In this document: positions 1-6,572 of the stretch, piece by piece | Position numbering within the stretch: position 1 is the first letter of the stretch | Layout: every line of letters begins with the position of its first letter | Translations under genes and position numbers: made by a program | DNA from: Bacillota bacterium | GTDB lineage: Bacteria > Bacillota_E > Sulfobacillia > Sulfobacillales > JAIMBI01 | NCBI GenBank assembly: GCA_021828405.1 | Contig: JAKARZ010000079.1 | Coordinates: 1-7,210, forward strand | DNA length: 7,210 nt | Direction: 5' to 3' | The notes under the pieces: model-generated | What the model saw: only the letters and a program-made list of their open reading frames with translations | Database searches by the model: none | What the model was told of the DNA's origin: nothing

Positions 1-83
1 CGGCCTTGACGGACCAAGACACACGCCACCACCGTCTTCTGGTGGACATCGAGCCCGGCGCACCGGGCCAAGACGACCTCCAT
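1..83 (-). CDS. IS110-family transposase, N-terminal fragment (cut by window edge)
   Basis: Reading left out of the window from ATG at 83-81, the 27 visible residues begin MEVVLARCAGLDVHQKTVVA. This is the characteristic start of IS110-family transposases: the G-(L/I)-D-V-H-x-K-T-V strand carries the first acidic residue of the RuvC-like DEDD domain. A purine-rich AGGG lies six bases before the ATG. The family moves by RNA-guided recombination, using a bridge RNA encoded in the non-coding end of the element, and has a serine-containing C-terminal Tnp domain that would lie beyond the window. Only the first catalytic Asp can be seen, so whether the gene is intact is unknown. Family assignment is fairly sure because the motif is so typical; the IS110 or IS1111 subgroup cannot be decided here. 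Confidence 0.8.
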   Translation of the reverse strand, partial: MEVVLARCAGLDVHQKTVVACVLVRQG

Positions 84-406
84 CCGGTTCCCTGCTGTCC
101 TTCTCGCTCGCGACGCACGTGAAGGCCGTCGGCGGCGCTGAACGCCCTATGGATGGATTCTGCTCCGCGTGCTCGCCCCGAGGGGCCGCAACCAGGCGAG
201 GTCCCCACGGCGCTCCGGGTCACACTGCTCCGCGGCCTCGCAAGACCCCAGAGAAAACGACCTCCTCACGGGAGCGCCGCGCCTTCTTCGCCACGGACGA
301 CCGGGAGCCCTGTTTTTCATGGGGCGGGGTGCAGCTTAGCCGCATCGGGAACTGCTCACGGTGTCCGGCCCGGCAGGACGGGTGTGGTGGCGGCCGATGG
401 CGCGGA
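84..406 (-). mobile_element. Non-coding stretch upstream of the IS110 transposase; probable element end with possible bridge-RNA region
   Basis: These 323 bases lie between the cupin stop and the transposase start. I find no open frame resembling a protein. In the IS110 group the end upstream of the transposase is non-coding and is transcribed toward the gene as the bridge RNA, so part of this stretch is expected to be the element's left end. On the minus strand it shows a GGGTC/GACCC stem (around 217-246) and a CTCGCC/GGCGAG stem (around 171-200), both presenting loops that contain or border a repeated 17-mer. The outer boundary between the element and host DNA cannot be placed without a second copy or an empty site. 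That an element end is here is inferred from the transposase start; the RNA is a hypothesis. Confidence 0.45.
160..241. repeat. Two direct copies of a 17-mer, 65 bases apart
   Basis: CTGCTCCGCGTGCTCGC at 160-176 and CTGCTCCGCGGCCTCGC at 225-241 match at 15 of 17 positions. Both lie in the presumed left end of the IS110 element. The sequence shows the repeat directly. A role, for example as paired guide loops or protein sites, is inference. Confidence 0.6.
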
Positions 407-748
407 TCAGGGAGCATTGGTCCCTTCGCGCCCGTATCGGTCGGACAGTCGCACCACATCGTGCAATTCCGGCGTCGACACTTCCACCACCGTCAGATCC
501 TCGTCCGCCGTGAGCCGGTGCCGCGTGCCGGGCCGAATGTCATAGGCGGCTCCCGGCGTCAGCCCGTGCTCGACGCCGTCCAGGTCCAGGCGCCCCCGCC
601 CACTCTGGCAATACATGGACTCGGACTTCTTATCGTGATACTGGAGTGAAAGCGCCTGCCCCGCCCGCACGAACAAGATTTTTCCCACATAGCGATCGGT
701 GACGGCCCACCAAATTTCATGGCCCCACGGCTTCTCGATCCGCTCCAT
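407..748 (-). CDS. Small cupin, mannose-6-phosphate isomerase type II-like
   Basis: A 113-residue single cupin domain. It opens with KPWGHEIWWAVTDRYVGKIL and closes with STPELHDVV and DRYGR, the pattern of the C-terminal isomerase domain of ManC/type II phosphomannose isomerases and their stand-alone relatives. Expected metal ligands are visible: Q36 and H38 in SLQYH, E43, and H77 in RPGTRHR. Such proteins bind a divalent metal and probably a sugar phosphate, but the substrate cannot be read from sequence. An ATG at 754 is only two bases from the GGGAGG, whereas ATG 748 sits eight bases after it, so 748 is preferred. Its stop is followed by the presumed IS110 end. It lies downstream of, and in the same direction as, the methyltransferase, but 465 bases away, so it probably has its own promoter. 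Domain certain; exact reaction uncertain. Confidence 0.85.
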   Translation of the reverse strand: MERIEKPWGHEIWWAVTDRYVGKILFVRAGQALSLQYHDKKSESMYCQSGRGRLDLDGVEHGLTPGAAYDIRPGTRHRLTADEDLTVVEVSTPELHDVVRLSDRYGREGTNAP

Positions 749-1213
749 CCTCATGGCCTCCCTATAATGTCTCGGGGACGCCCCCACTTGGCCGACCCCG
801 GCCATGCCGCGATGTCTTGGCCCAGCGCACAAGCCGCGCGCCGCCTAGCTCAGAACTTCCTGCTGGCCGTGCCGACCGGCACACGGCTCGCGAACGGGAG
901 CCGGCATCCTTCGGCACGCGGCCACCTCGTGTCCACACAAAGCGGGAGCCTTCGTGCAGAACCACCCCGAGGGTGGCTCCCCTGCCACGCGGTGCACCCC
1001 AGGGGTTCTGGCCGCGACGATGGCCCGCACGCCCGAGCCTTGCTCATTTTGGACGCCCGCGTTCAAAAAGGTCAACACCACGTCCCGCCCACCAGCTTCC
1101 GGCAATCGCTCGGGCAGGAGTGGGCGCTGGCTTGGGTGGCCGCTCTTGCTTTGCGCGTGCCGCGCGCCTCCGAGGGTGAAGCCAGAGCGTTTTCGGGTCC
1201 TCGGACCACGGAT
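749..1213 (-). other. 465-base non-coding, strongly structured leader between methyltransferase and cupin
   Basis: No open frame here looks like a protein in any of the six frames. On the minus strand, the direction of both flanking genes, it contains a sigma-A-like promoter (1046-1075), which would give the cupin a leader of roughly 290 nt. Inside that leader are several stems. CCCCTG pairs with CAGGGG (979-984 with 1000-1005). A nine-pair hairpin with a TCG loop joins 959-967 and 971-979. A long stem of 866-874 with 877-887 has a two-base bulge. A competing CGGCTC/GAGCCG stem reuses part of the latter arm. GGGAGCC occurs at 896-902 and 944-950 and can pair with GGCTCCC at 975-981. Mutually exclusive pairings are typical of attenuators and riboswitches, but I do not recognise a known class. 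Compositional bias alone could also give many GC stems. Confidence 0.4.
1046..1075 (-). promoter_or_regulatory. Candidate sigma-A promoter for the cupin leader
   Basis: On the minus strand TTGACC (1075-1070) is followed after 18 bases by CAAAAT (1051-1046), in a locally T-rich patch of an otherwise GC-rich region. Match is 5/6 at -35 and 4/6 at -10. Transcription would start near 1039 and run through the structured leader into the cupin gene. Confidence 0.45.
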
Positions 1214-1855
1214 TCAAGCACCCGTGGGCCCATTCACCTCTGCCGCCAAGGCGTGCTGCCACCATCCCCGGTGCTGCCGCACGACATGGAAGTCGGCCTG
1301 GGTCACCAGAGACGCGAGCGCCTTCGGAGACAGATAGTGAGGGTCCGGCCCATATTCGCCCAGCACCAGCATGCCCCCCGGCTTTAGCACGCGGCGGCAC
1401 TCGGCCAGCACCGCGGGACGCTCGTGCTCGGGCACCTCCCCCAGCATGGCCACGCTCACCACCGCGTCCAACTGCCCGTCCGGCCACGGCAGGCGGCGCG
1501 CATCCCCGACCGCCACCGCGCACCGCGGCCACGCGGCTGTGCGGCGCAGGGCGCGTGCCACGGCGCCGCCCTGCCGGTCGACCGCCCACACCTGTCCGGT
1601 CGGCCCCACGCTGCGCGCTAAGAGCGCCGTGACCATGCCCGTTCCGGCGCCCAGCTCCCCAACCCGCGCCCCGGGGGGCGGCATCCATGCGCGGGTCACC
1701 AGCCCGGGCGGGAACGCCGCCCGCCGGAGCGGATTGTCGAGAAACATCGATTCCATCCACACCGCCATCGGACGAGGCCGGCGCTGCCCATCCCACCGCA
1801 GGGACAGAAATCCCCCCGCCAATACGACCACGATGACAATGACCCAGATGTCCAT
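1214..1855 (-). CDS. Membrane-anchored class I SAM-dependent methyltransferase
   Basis: 213 residues. Residues 3-19 are an uninterrupted hydrophobic run followed by basic residues (RWDGQRRPRP), a single N-terminal membrane anchor leaving the enzyme in the cytoplasm. The Rossmann-like methyltransferase fold follows. Motif I is VGELGAGTG (65-73). The acidic end of strand 2 is D93 in VWAVD. The adenine-binding GDARRLPW is at 117-124, strand 4 is LDAVVS at 129-134, and VLKPGGMLVL is at 156-165. These are the marks of methyltransferase type 11 (UbiE/MenG-like) enzymes. The segment MFLDNPLRR before motif I is shared by membrane-associated relatives, but the acceptor is unknown; a lipid or quinone is plausible because of the anchor. 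An upstream in-frame ATG at 1891 exists, but ATG 1855 has GGAGGAG four to five bases before it and is chosen. Divergent from the peroxiredoxin. Confidence 0.85.
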   Translation of the reverse strand: MDIWVIVIVVVLAGGFLSLRWDGQRRPRPMAVWMESMFLDNPLRRAAFPPGLVTRAWMPPPGARVGELGAGTGMVTALLARSVGPTGQVWAVDRQGGAVARALRRTAAWPRCAVAVGDARRLPWPDGQLDAVVSVAMLGEVPEHERPAVLAECRRVLKPGGMLVLGEYGPDPHYLSPKALASLVTQADFHVVRQHRGWWQHALAAEVNGPTGA

Positions 1856-1871
1856 GGCTCCTCCTGCATGC

Positions 1872-1893
1872 GGATGGACTGCCGAGTCCATCC
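1872..1893. promoter_or_regulatory. Perfect 9-bp inverted repeat in a divergent intergenic region
   Basis: GGATGGACT, four bases GCCG, then AGTCCATCC form a perfect nine-base-pair palindrome in the 114 bases between the divergently transcribed methyltransferase and peroxiredoxin genes. It lies about 17 bases upstream of the methyltransferase ATG and just beyond its ribosome binding site. It could be an operator shared by the two genes or a hairpin in the methyltransferase leader. There is no T-run, so it is not a normal terminator. Confidence 0.55.
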
Positions 1894-1969
1894 TAGCTTG
1901 GGCTCATCTTAGCAAAGTGCTGTCGGGCGGCTCTAGGTGGGCACCGGTTGAACCCGGGAGGAAATGCGC

Positions 1970-2431
1970 ATGAACCACACCAAGACCCTGAGAGTGGGCA
2001 GCCGGGCCCCCACCTTCACGCTGCCGGCCACCGGCGGGTCCTCGATCAGCCTGGCCGACTATGCCGAGCATCGACTTGTGCTGGTGTGCTACCCCCTGGC
2101 CTGGACTCCCGTCTGAACCAATGAGATTCCCGCCTTCAGCCGCGCCGAGGCGCGCTTTAGCGCGGTGGACGCCCACGTGGTGGGCGTGAGCGTGGATTCC
2201 GTCCCCTGCAATGAAGCCTGGGCAAAGAGCCTCGGCGGGCTCGCCTATCCCTTGGCCAGCGATTTTTGGCCCCACGGGGCGATGCTCAACGCGTACGGCG
2301 TTCTGCGGGACAACGGCCAGGCGGCGCGGGCCGTGCTGGCGGTGGGGGTCGACGGAACCCTTGAGTTCGCCAAAGTGTATGGGGATGACGAGCTTCCGGA
2401 TCCCGACGAGGTGCTCCTGGCGCTCCAGTGA
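1970..2431 (+). CDS. Probable selenocysteine-containing peroxiredoxin (AhpE/PrxU-like), UGA recoded at codon 49
   Basis: Read through the TGA at 2114-2116, one frame from ATG 1970 to TGA 2429-2431 gives 153 residues, the usual length of AhpE-type peroxiredoxins. ATG 1970 has GGGAGG eight bases upstream; the in-frame ATG 1964 is only two bases from it. The N-terminus VGSRAPTFTLPATGG is the typical Prx opening. The active site reads P42-L-A-W-T46-P-V-U49-T-N-E, matching P-x-x-x-T-x-x-C with the UGA exactly at the peroxidatic Cys. The catalytic Arg is R120 in QAARAV. YPLASDFWPHGAMLNAYGV (93-111) closely matches the SDFWPHG-x-x-x-x-YGV segment of AhpE. Cys40 and Cys80 (DSVPCNEAW) are present, and Cys80 could act as a resolving thiol. 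The protein would reduce peroxides in the cytoplasm using thiol donors. No stop interrupts either side of the UGA and homology continues across it, which argues for selenocysteine insertion rather than decay. A TGC-to-TGA error or nonsense mutation is the alternative. Confidence 0.82.
2140..2165 (+). promoter_or_regulatory. Candidate bacterial SECIS hairpin
   Basis: Downstream of the in-frame UGA (2114-2116), CGCGC (2141-2145) pairs with GCGCG (2150-2154) around a CGAG tetraloop. Alternatively CCGCGC (2140-2145) pairs with GCGCGG (2160-2165) around a 14-base loop beginning CGAGG. In either fold the loop starts 29 nt after the UGA and has a G at its second position. This fits the known bacterial SECIS pattern: loop 16-37 nt from UGA with a G among the first two loop bases, bound by SelB. 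The surrounding DNA is GC-rich, so stems occur easily; the position is the stronger evidence. Confidence 0.6.
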
Positions 2432-2435
2432 CCCT

Positions 2436-2484
2436 GCGGCCCACGGCCATAAGGAACGCGAGCCTTCCTTCGACTGTGGGCTGC
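2436..2484. terminator. Nested hairpin, probable bidirectional terminator
   Basis: Between the convergent peroxiredoxin and sqdB genes. The outer arms GCGGCCCAC (2436-2444) and GTGGGCTGC (2476-2484) pair over nine positions with one G-U. Inside them AAGGAA (2451-2456) pairs perfectly with TTCCTT (2465-2470). A short GTTT follows on the plus strand. There is no long U-tract, so efficiency is uncertain, but the place and symmetry fit a shared terminator. Confidence 0.6.
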
Positions 2485-2486
2485 GT

Positions 2487-3683
<1,197 letters not shown>

Positions 3684-3738
3684 CTACTGACTCCAACCTA
3701 TCTTTGGCTCTTGTCGCGCCGCTCATCATCTGGCCATT

Positions 3739-3758
3739 CGCATACGTATATATGATTG
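3739..3758 (-). promoter_or_regulatory. AT-rich patch upstream of sqdB, candidate promoter or operator
   Basis: The 100-base gap between the PLP gene and sqdB contains an AT-rich island reading CATATATACGTATG on the minus strand, with the 8-bp palindrome ATACGTAT inside. It stands out from the GC-rich surroundings and lies about 80 bases upstream of the sqdB GTG. A TTGTAA lies 15-17 bases upstream of possible -10 hexamers. Promoter role is inferred from composition and position only. Confidence 0.35.
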
Positions 3759-3762
3759 GGCT

Positions 3763-4872
3763 TTAGATTACAACATCGGGCGGGCGGGGAATACCCAGCG
3801 CCGCCGCCAAGTCCGCCCACAAATCCTCCACGCCTTCGATGCCCACTGACAGGCGCAACAAGCCCGGCTCGATTCCCCGCGCCAGGCGCTCGTCGGTGGA
3901 GAGCCCGCGGTGGCTCGCCACGGCCGGGTAGCGGACCATCGACTCCACGTTGCCCAGCGTCCTCCCCCGCCCCCAGAGGCGAAACGCACGCCACGCGGCG
4001 TCGACGGCCGACCGGCCGCCGGGCAGCTCCACGGACACCAACGCGCCGAATCCGCCCTGCCACAGGCGCGCCGCGAGCACGGCAGCCGTGGCCATCTGCC
4101 GTTCCACACGGAGCCCCAGGGTCTTTAGCCCGCGGGCGGCCAGCCACGCATCGAACGGCGAGGCCGACGCCCCCGTGTGGGTGGGGTGCGCAGCCACCGC
4201 GCGCGCCAAGTCGGGGTCCACCCCGGCCACAACCCCGGCGGTCACATCACCGTGCCCCCGACGAACTTGGTGAGCCTCTCCACGACCAAGTCGGCGCCCA
4301 GAGCCAAGGGGGCCAGCACCAGGGGCGACAGCAGCGTGTTGTCCACCACCAGCCGCCCCTGTGCGCGGTGCACCGCGTCCGCCAGCGCCGGCACGTCGAC
4401 GGCCCGCAGCAGAGGATTCGAGGCGCTCTCGACAAATACGGCCGCGGGTCGCCGCACCCGAATGGCCGTGAGGAATTCGGCCCCGCTGCCCACCGGCGCC
4501 CGCGCGAGGGTGATGCGCCCCTGGTCCCGCCAGGTCGTCAGTGGCGCCATAAAGTGCGTGGGCCGCCAGCACGAGCGCCCCGGGGGGCACGGCCGCCTCC
4601 AGCGCGGCCGCAATGGCCCCCATGCCGGACGCCACCACCACCGCCCAGTTGGCTTCTTCGAGGTCGGCCAGCGCCCCTTCCAGGGCCGCCACCGTGGGAT
4701 TGCCCTGCCGGCTGTACTGGAAACCCGTCTCGCGGCCGCCCAACACGCCGTCAACGCGGTCCAAAGCCTCCGCCCCATAGGTGGTCGAAGCATAGAGCGG
4801 CGGCACGGTGGGCGGATCCACCACCGCCACCCGAGGCGGATGCACCAGCCGGGTGAGTCCGTCCGTCGCCAT
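3763..4872 (-). pseudogene. Cys/Met-metabolism PLP-dependent enzyme (cystathionine gamma-synthase/methionine gamma-lyase family), two frameshifts
   Basis: Rejoined, the product is about 369 residues, slightly short for the family. The first part (4872 to about 4531) reads YASTTYG, YSRQGNPTVAALEGALADLE and VVVASGMGAIAAAL through to HALYGATDDL. The frame then shifts near 4530, and the other frame reads RDQGRITLARAPVGS, VFVESASNPLL, VVDNTLLSP and LTKFVGG, including the PLP-binding lysine codon at 4268-4266. At the G5 run (4255-4259) one base is missing and the original frame resumes with HGDVTAGVV through LRLSVGIEGVEDLWADL to the stop. The shifts cancel, so the first frame stays open but encodes about 95 wrong residues including the loss of the lysine. 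The intact enzyme would do gamma- or alpha-type elimination or replacement on sulfur amino acids; Ala follows LYG where classical methionine gamma-lyase has Cys. Start ATG 4872 has GGGAGGG almost touching it. Either true decay or two indel errors. Confidence 0.75.
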
Positions 4873-4885
4873 CCCTCCCGCGCGC

Positions 4886-4917
4886 ATTGTAACCGGCCGA
4901 TCCCGCGAAAAGGTCAA
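4886..4917 (-). promoter_or_regulatory. Possible promoter of the PLP gene, giving a near-leaderless transcript
   Basis: TTGACC (4917-4912) and TACAAT (4891-4886) on the minus strand are both good hexamers but are 20 bases apart, longer than the usual 17. If used, transcription would begin near 4879, only about seven bases before the ATG at 4872. This would explain why the GGGAGGG sits almost against the start codon. Confidence 0.35.
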
Positions 4918-4963
4918 GAAGCTGTAAACACGACAGCCATCGAGGTTGGCCCGCCGGACCTCC

Positions 4964-4990
4964 CATATTCTAGGAGTCAAGCATATTCTA
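4964..4990 (+). repeat. Direct repeat CATATTCTA x2 upstream of mntR, possible operator or promoter
   Basis: CATATTCTA occurs at 4964-4972 and again at 4982-4990, an 18-base period, just before the mntR ribosome binding site (GGGAGG 4994-4999) and in the gap shared with the divergent PLP gene. Both copies contain TATTCT, a weak -10-like hexamer. Two AT-rich copies in a GC-rich region suggest protein binding, perhaps autoregulation by MntR, but they do not resemble the known Bacillus MntR box closely. Confidence 0.45.
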
Positions 4991-5006
4991 CGCGGGAGGC
5001 GATGGG

Positions 5007-5465
5007 ATGGCCAGCCCCAGCCGCGAAGATTATCTCGAGGCCATTTGGATATTGACGCGCGACCGCGGTGCGGCGCGGGTGAGCGACATCGCCGCGCGCC
5101 TCCACCTGTCCGTGGCGTCGGCCAGCAAGATGGTGCGCCGCCTGGACCAGGACGGCCTGCTGAAATATGAGCGCTATCGAGGACTCACGCTCACGCCCTT
5201 GGGAGAGGGGCGGGGGCGTTCGCTGGCGGCGCGCCATGACGCCCTGGAGCGGTTCTTGCGGCAGCTCGGCCTCCGGGATCCGCTCCACATCCACGACGTG
5301 GTGGAGGGCATCGAGCACTTCATGGATGCGGAGGCCCTGGAGGCGATCGAGGCCCTGTTGGACCTGGCCCAGCGGGACCCGGCGTGGTGGGAGCATTTTC
5401 AGGCGCACCAGCGCCAATTTGCCGATACGCGGGCCGGCCGCCCCACCGTGCAGACCGACCCGTGA
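5007..5465 (+). CDS. mntR: Manganese-dependent transcriptional regulator MntR (DtxR family)
   Basis: 152 residues, close in length and sequence to Bacillus MntR. The start PSREDYLEAIW is the family signature, followed by a winged helix-turn-helix (about 22-62) with ARVSDIAARLHLS, SASKMVRRLDQDGLL and YERYRGLTLT. All six MntR metal ligands are present: D8, E11 and H77 at identical numbers, and E100, E103 and H104 in VVEGIEH, offset by one. The dimerisation region covers about 75-140; the SH3-like domain of DtxR is absent, as in MntR. It should bind Mn(II) and repress manganese uptake genes. ATG 5007 has GGGAGG seven bases upstream; the ATG at 5002 is out of frame. No mntH or mntABC transporter is adjacent in this window. 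Divergent from the PLP gene. Confidence 0.95.
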   Translation: MASPSREDYLEAIWILTRDRGAARVSDIAARLHLSVASASKMVRRLDQDGLLKYERYRGLTLTPLGEGRGRSLAARHDALERFLRQLGLRDPLHIHDVVEGIEHFMDAEALEAIEALLDLAQRDPAWWEHFQAHQRQFADTRAGRPTVQTDP

Positions 5466-5490
5466 CTGTGTACAATCAATCTGGCATGTG

Positions 5491-5507
5491 GGTGGCGTGA
5501 CGCCACC
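5491..5507 (+). promoter_or_regulatory. Perfect 7-bp hairpin in the mntR-carboxypeptidase gap
   Basis: GGTGGCG, loop TGA, CGCCACC form a perfect stem 26 bases after the mntR stop. No U-tract follows, so it is a weak terminator candidate. A TACAAT at 5471-5476 just upstream could be a -10, without a visible -35, for the next gene, in which case the hairpin would lie in that gene's leader. Confidence 0.4.
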
Positions 5508-5582
5508 ACCGGGGGCACGCGCAACGTCCGGCATCAGGAGGGCGCCGCCCGCCCACGGCATCTCAAGTCCGGGGGGACGCCG

Positions 5583-6572
5583 GTGGCACGACGCAGAAGA
5601 ATCCGCCCGCTGGCGCGTCGCATCTTAGCCGCGCTGGCCATGCTCGCGGCGGGCGGCATCCTGGCATCCCTGGCCCTGCATTCGTCCCGCGCCGCCGTGC
5701 GGCCCCACGCCGCCAGCCGGGACGACGCTGACACCTCCGCCGCAACCCATCCCATCCGCTGGATCCCGAGCGGGACGCCGCTGCCGTTCGCGCTGCACGA
5801 GCCCGACGCCGCGCTCGCGGTCTACGGGCAATCCCAGCTCCTGTATGCCCAGAACCTGACGCAGCAGGGCCCCATCGCGTCCACCACCAAGCTGATGACC
5901 GCCTACCTGGTGGCGGAGACGCTGCCCATGAACCAAGTGGTGGTCATCTCCTCGACCGCGGCGGCGACCGGCGGCTCGGACATGCGCATGCACCCGGGCG
6001 AGCGCTTCACCGTGCAGCAGCTGCTGACGGGCATGCTCATGGTGTCGGCCAACGACGCGGCGGTGGCGCTGGCCCAGGCGGTCTCGGGCCACACCGCCGC
6101 CTTCGTGGCCTTGATGAACCAGACCGCCCAGTCGCTGGGCTTGCATCACACGCACTACGCCGACCCCGACGGCATCTCCCCGGGATCCACCTCCAGTGCC
6201 GGCGACTTGCTGCGCCTCGCGGAGTTGGACCTTCAGATTCCCGTGCTGCGCCAAATCGTGCGCACCAAAACCGCCAGCCTGCCCAACAACCCTACGGTCA
6301 TCAACATCAACGGCATCCTCTGGCGGGATCCCACGGTCATCGGGCTGAAGACGGGGTGGACCACCCAGGCGGCCTGCACCCTGGTGTTCGCGGCCCAGCG
6401 GACCGTCAACGGATACCCTGTGACGCTGGTGGGCGTGCTGCTGCACGCCCGACTGTTCACCACCGAGTATGGCGATGCCGAGTCGCTGCTCAATTGGGGC
6501 TACGCGACGATTGCCCCAACCGTGGACGTGCTGTCTTTCGAAAATCAAATGCCAAGTACCTTGAATCCCTGA
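5583..6572 (+). CDS. D-alanyl-D-alanine carboxypeptidase (peptidase S11, DacA/DacF type)
   Basis: 329 residues. The basic N-terminus (MARRRRIRPLARR) and hydrophobic stretch 14-32 form an uncleaved anchor or signal peptide that places the enzyme outside the membrane. The penicillin-binding catalytic domain has all three motifs: S100-T-T-K103 (nucleophile and base, in IASTTKLMTAYL), S155-A-N157 (MVSANDAAVALA) and K256-T-G258 (GLKTGWT). It trims the terminal D-Ala from peptidoglycan pentapeptides. The protein stops soon after the catalytic domain (LNWGYATI near residue 310), so the C-terminal PBP5 beta-domain and amphipathic tail seen in DacA/DacF are missing; the N-terminal segment probably provides anchoring. 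The start is GTG 5583 behind a G-rich run (5571-5576) rather than a classic AGGAGG; no better in-frame start is seen. It lies 117 bases downstream of mntR, same strand. Confidence 0.93.
   Translation: MARRRRIRPLARRILAALAMLAAGGILASLALHSSRAAVRPHAASRDDADTSAATHPIRWIPSGTPLPFALHEPDAALAVYGQSQLLYAQNLTQQGPIASTTKLMTAYLVAETLPMNQVVVISSTAAATGGSDMRMHPGERFTVQQLLTGMLMVSANDAAVALAQAVSGHTAAFVALMNQTAQSLGLHHTHYADPDGISPGSTSSAGDLLRLAELDLQIPVLRQIVRTKTASLPNNPTVININGILWRDPTVIGLKTGWTTQAACTLVFAAQRTVNGYPVTLVGVLLHARLFTTEYGDAESLLNWGYATIAPTVDVLSFENQMPSTLNP

Noticed and set aside
119..649. Long plus-strand open frame of 176 codons
   Set aside because: It overlaps the cupin gene antisense, its product is Pro/Arg-rich without motifs, and it has no ribosome binding site; a GC-rich shadow frame.
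959..1005. T-box-like sequence on the minus strand (GGGGTGCACCGCG, near the AGGGTGGNACCGCG consensus)
   Set aside because: One consensus base is deleted and another changed. The candidate promoter leaves too little RNA for Stem I, and the downstream cupin is not an amino-acid gene.
845..1105. 86-codon minus-strand frame in the methyltransferase-cupin gap
   Set aside because: No ribosome binding site, no recognisable motif and a biased composition; the segment is better explained as a structured leader.
1941..1961. Possible tRNA T-arm-like GGTTGAACCC before the peroxiredoxin
   Set aside because: No acceptor stem, anticodon arm or TTCGA loop around it; it only overlaps the ribosome binding site.
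2165..2431. Short 88-codon gene starting at GTG 2165
   Set aside because: No ribosome binding site precedes GTG 2165, and the product is the C-terminal part of the peroxiredoxin that reads continuously from 1970 through the UGA.
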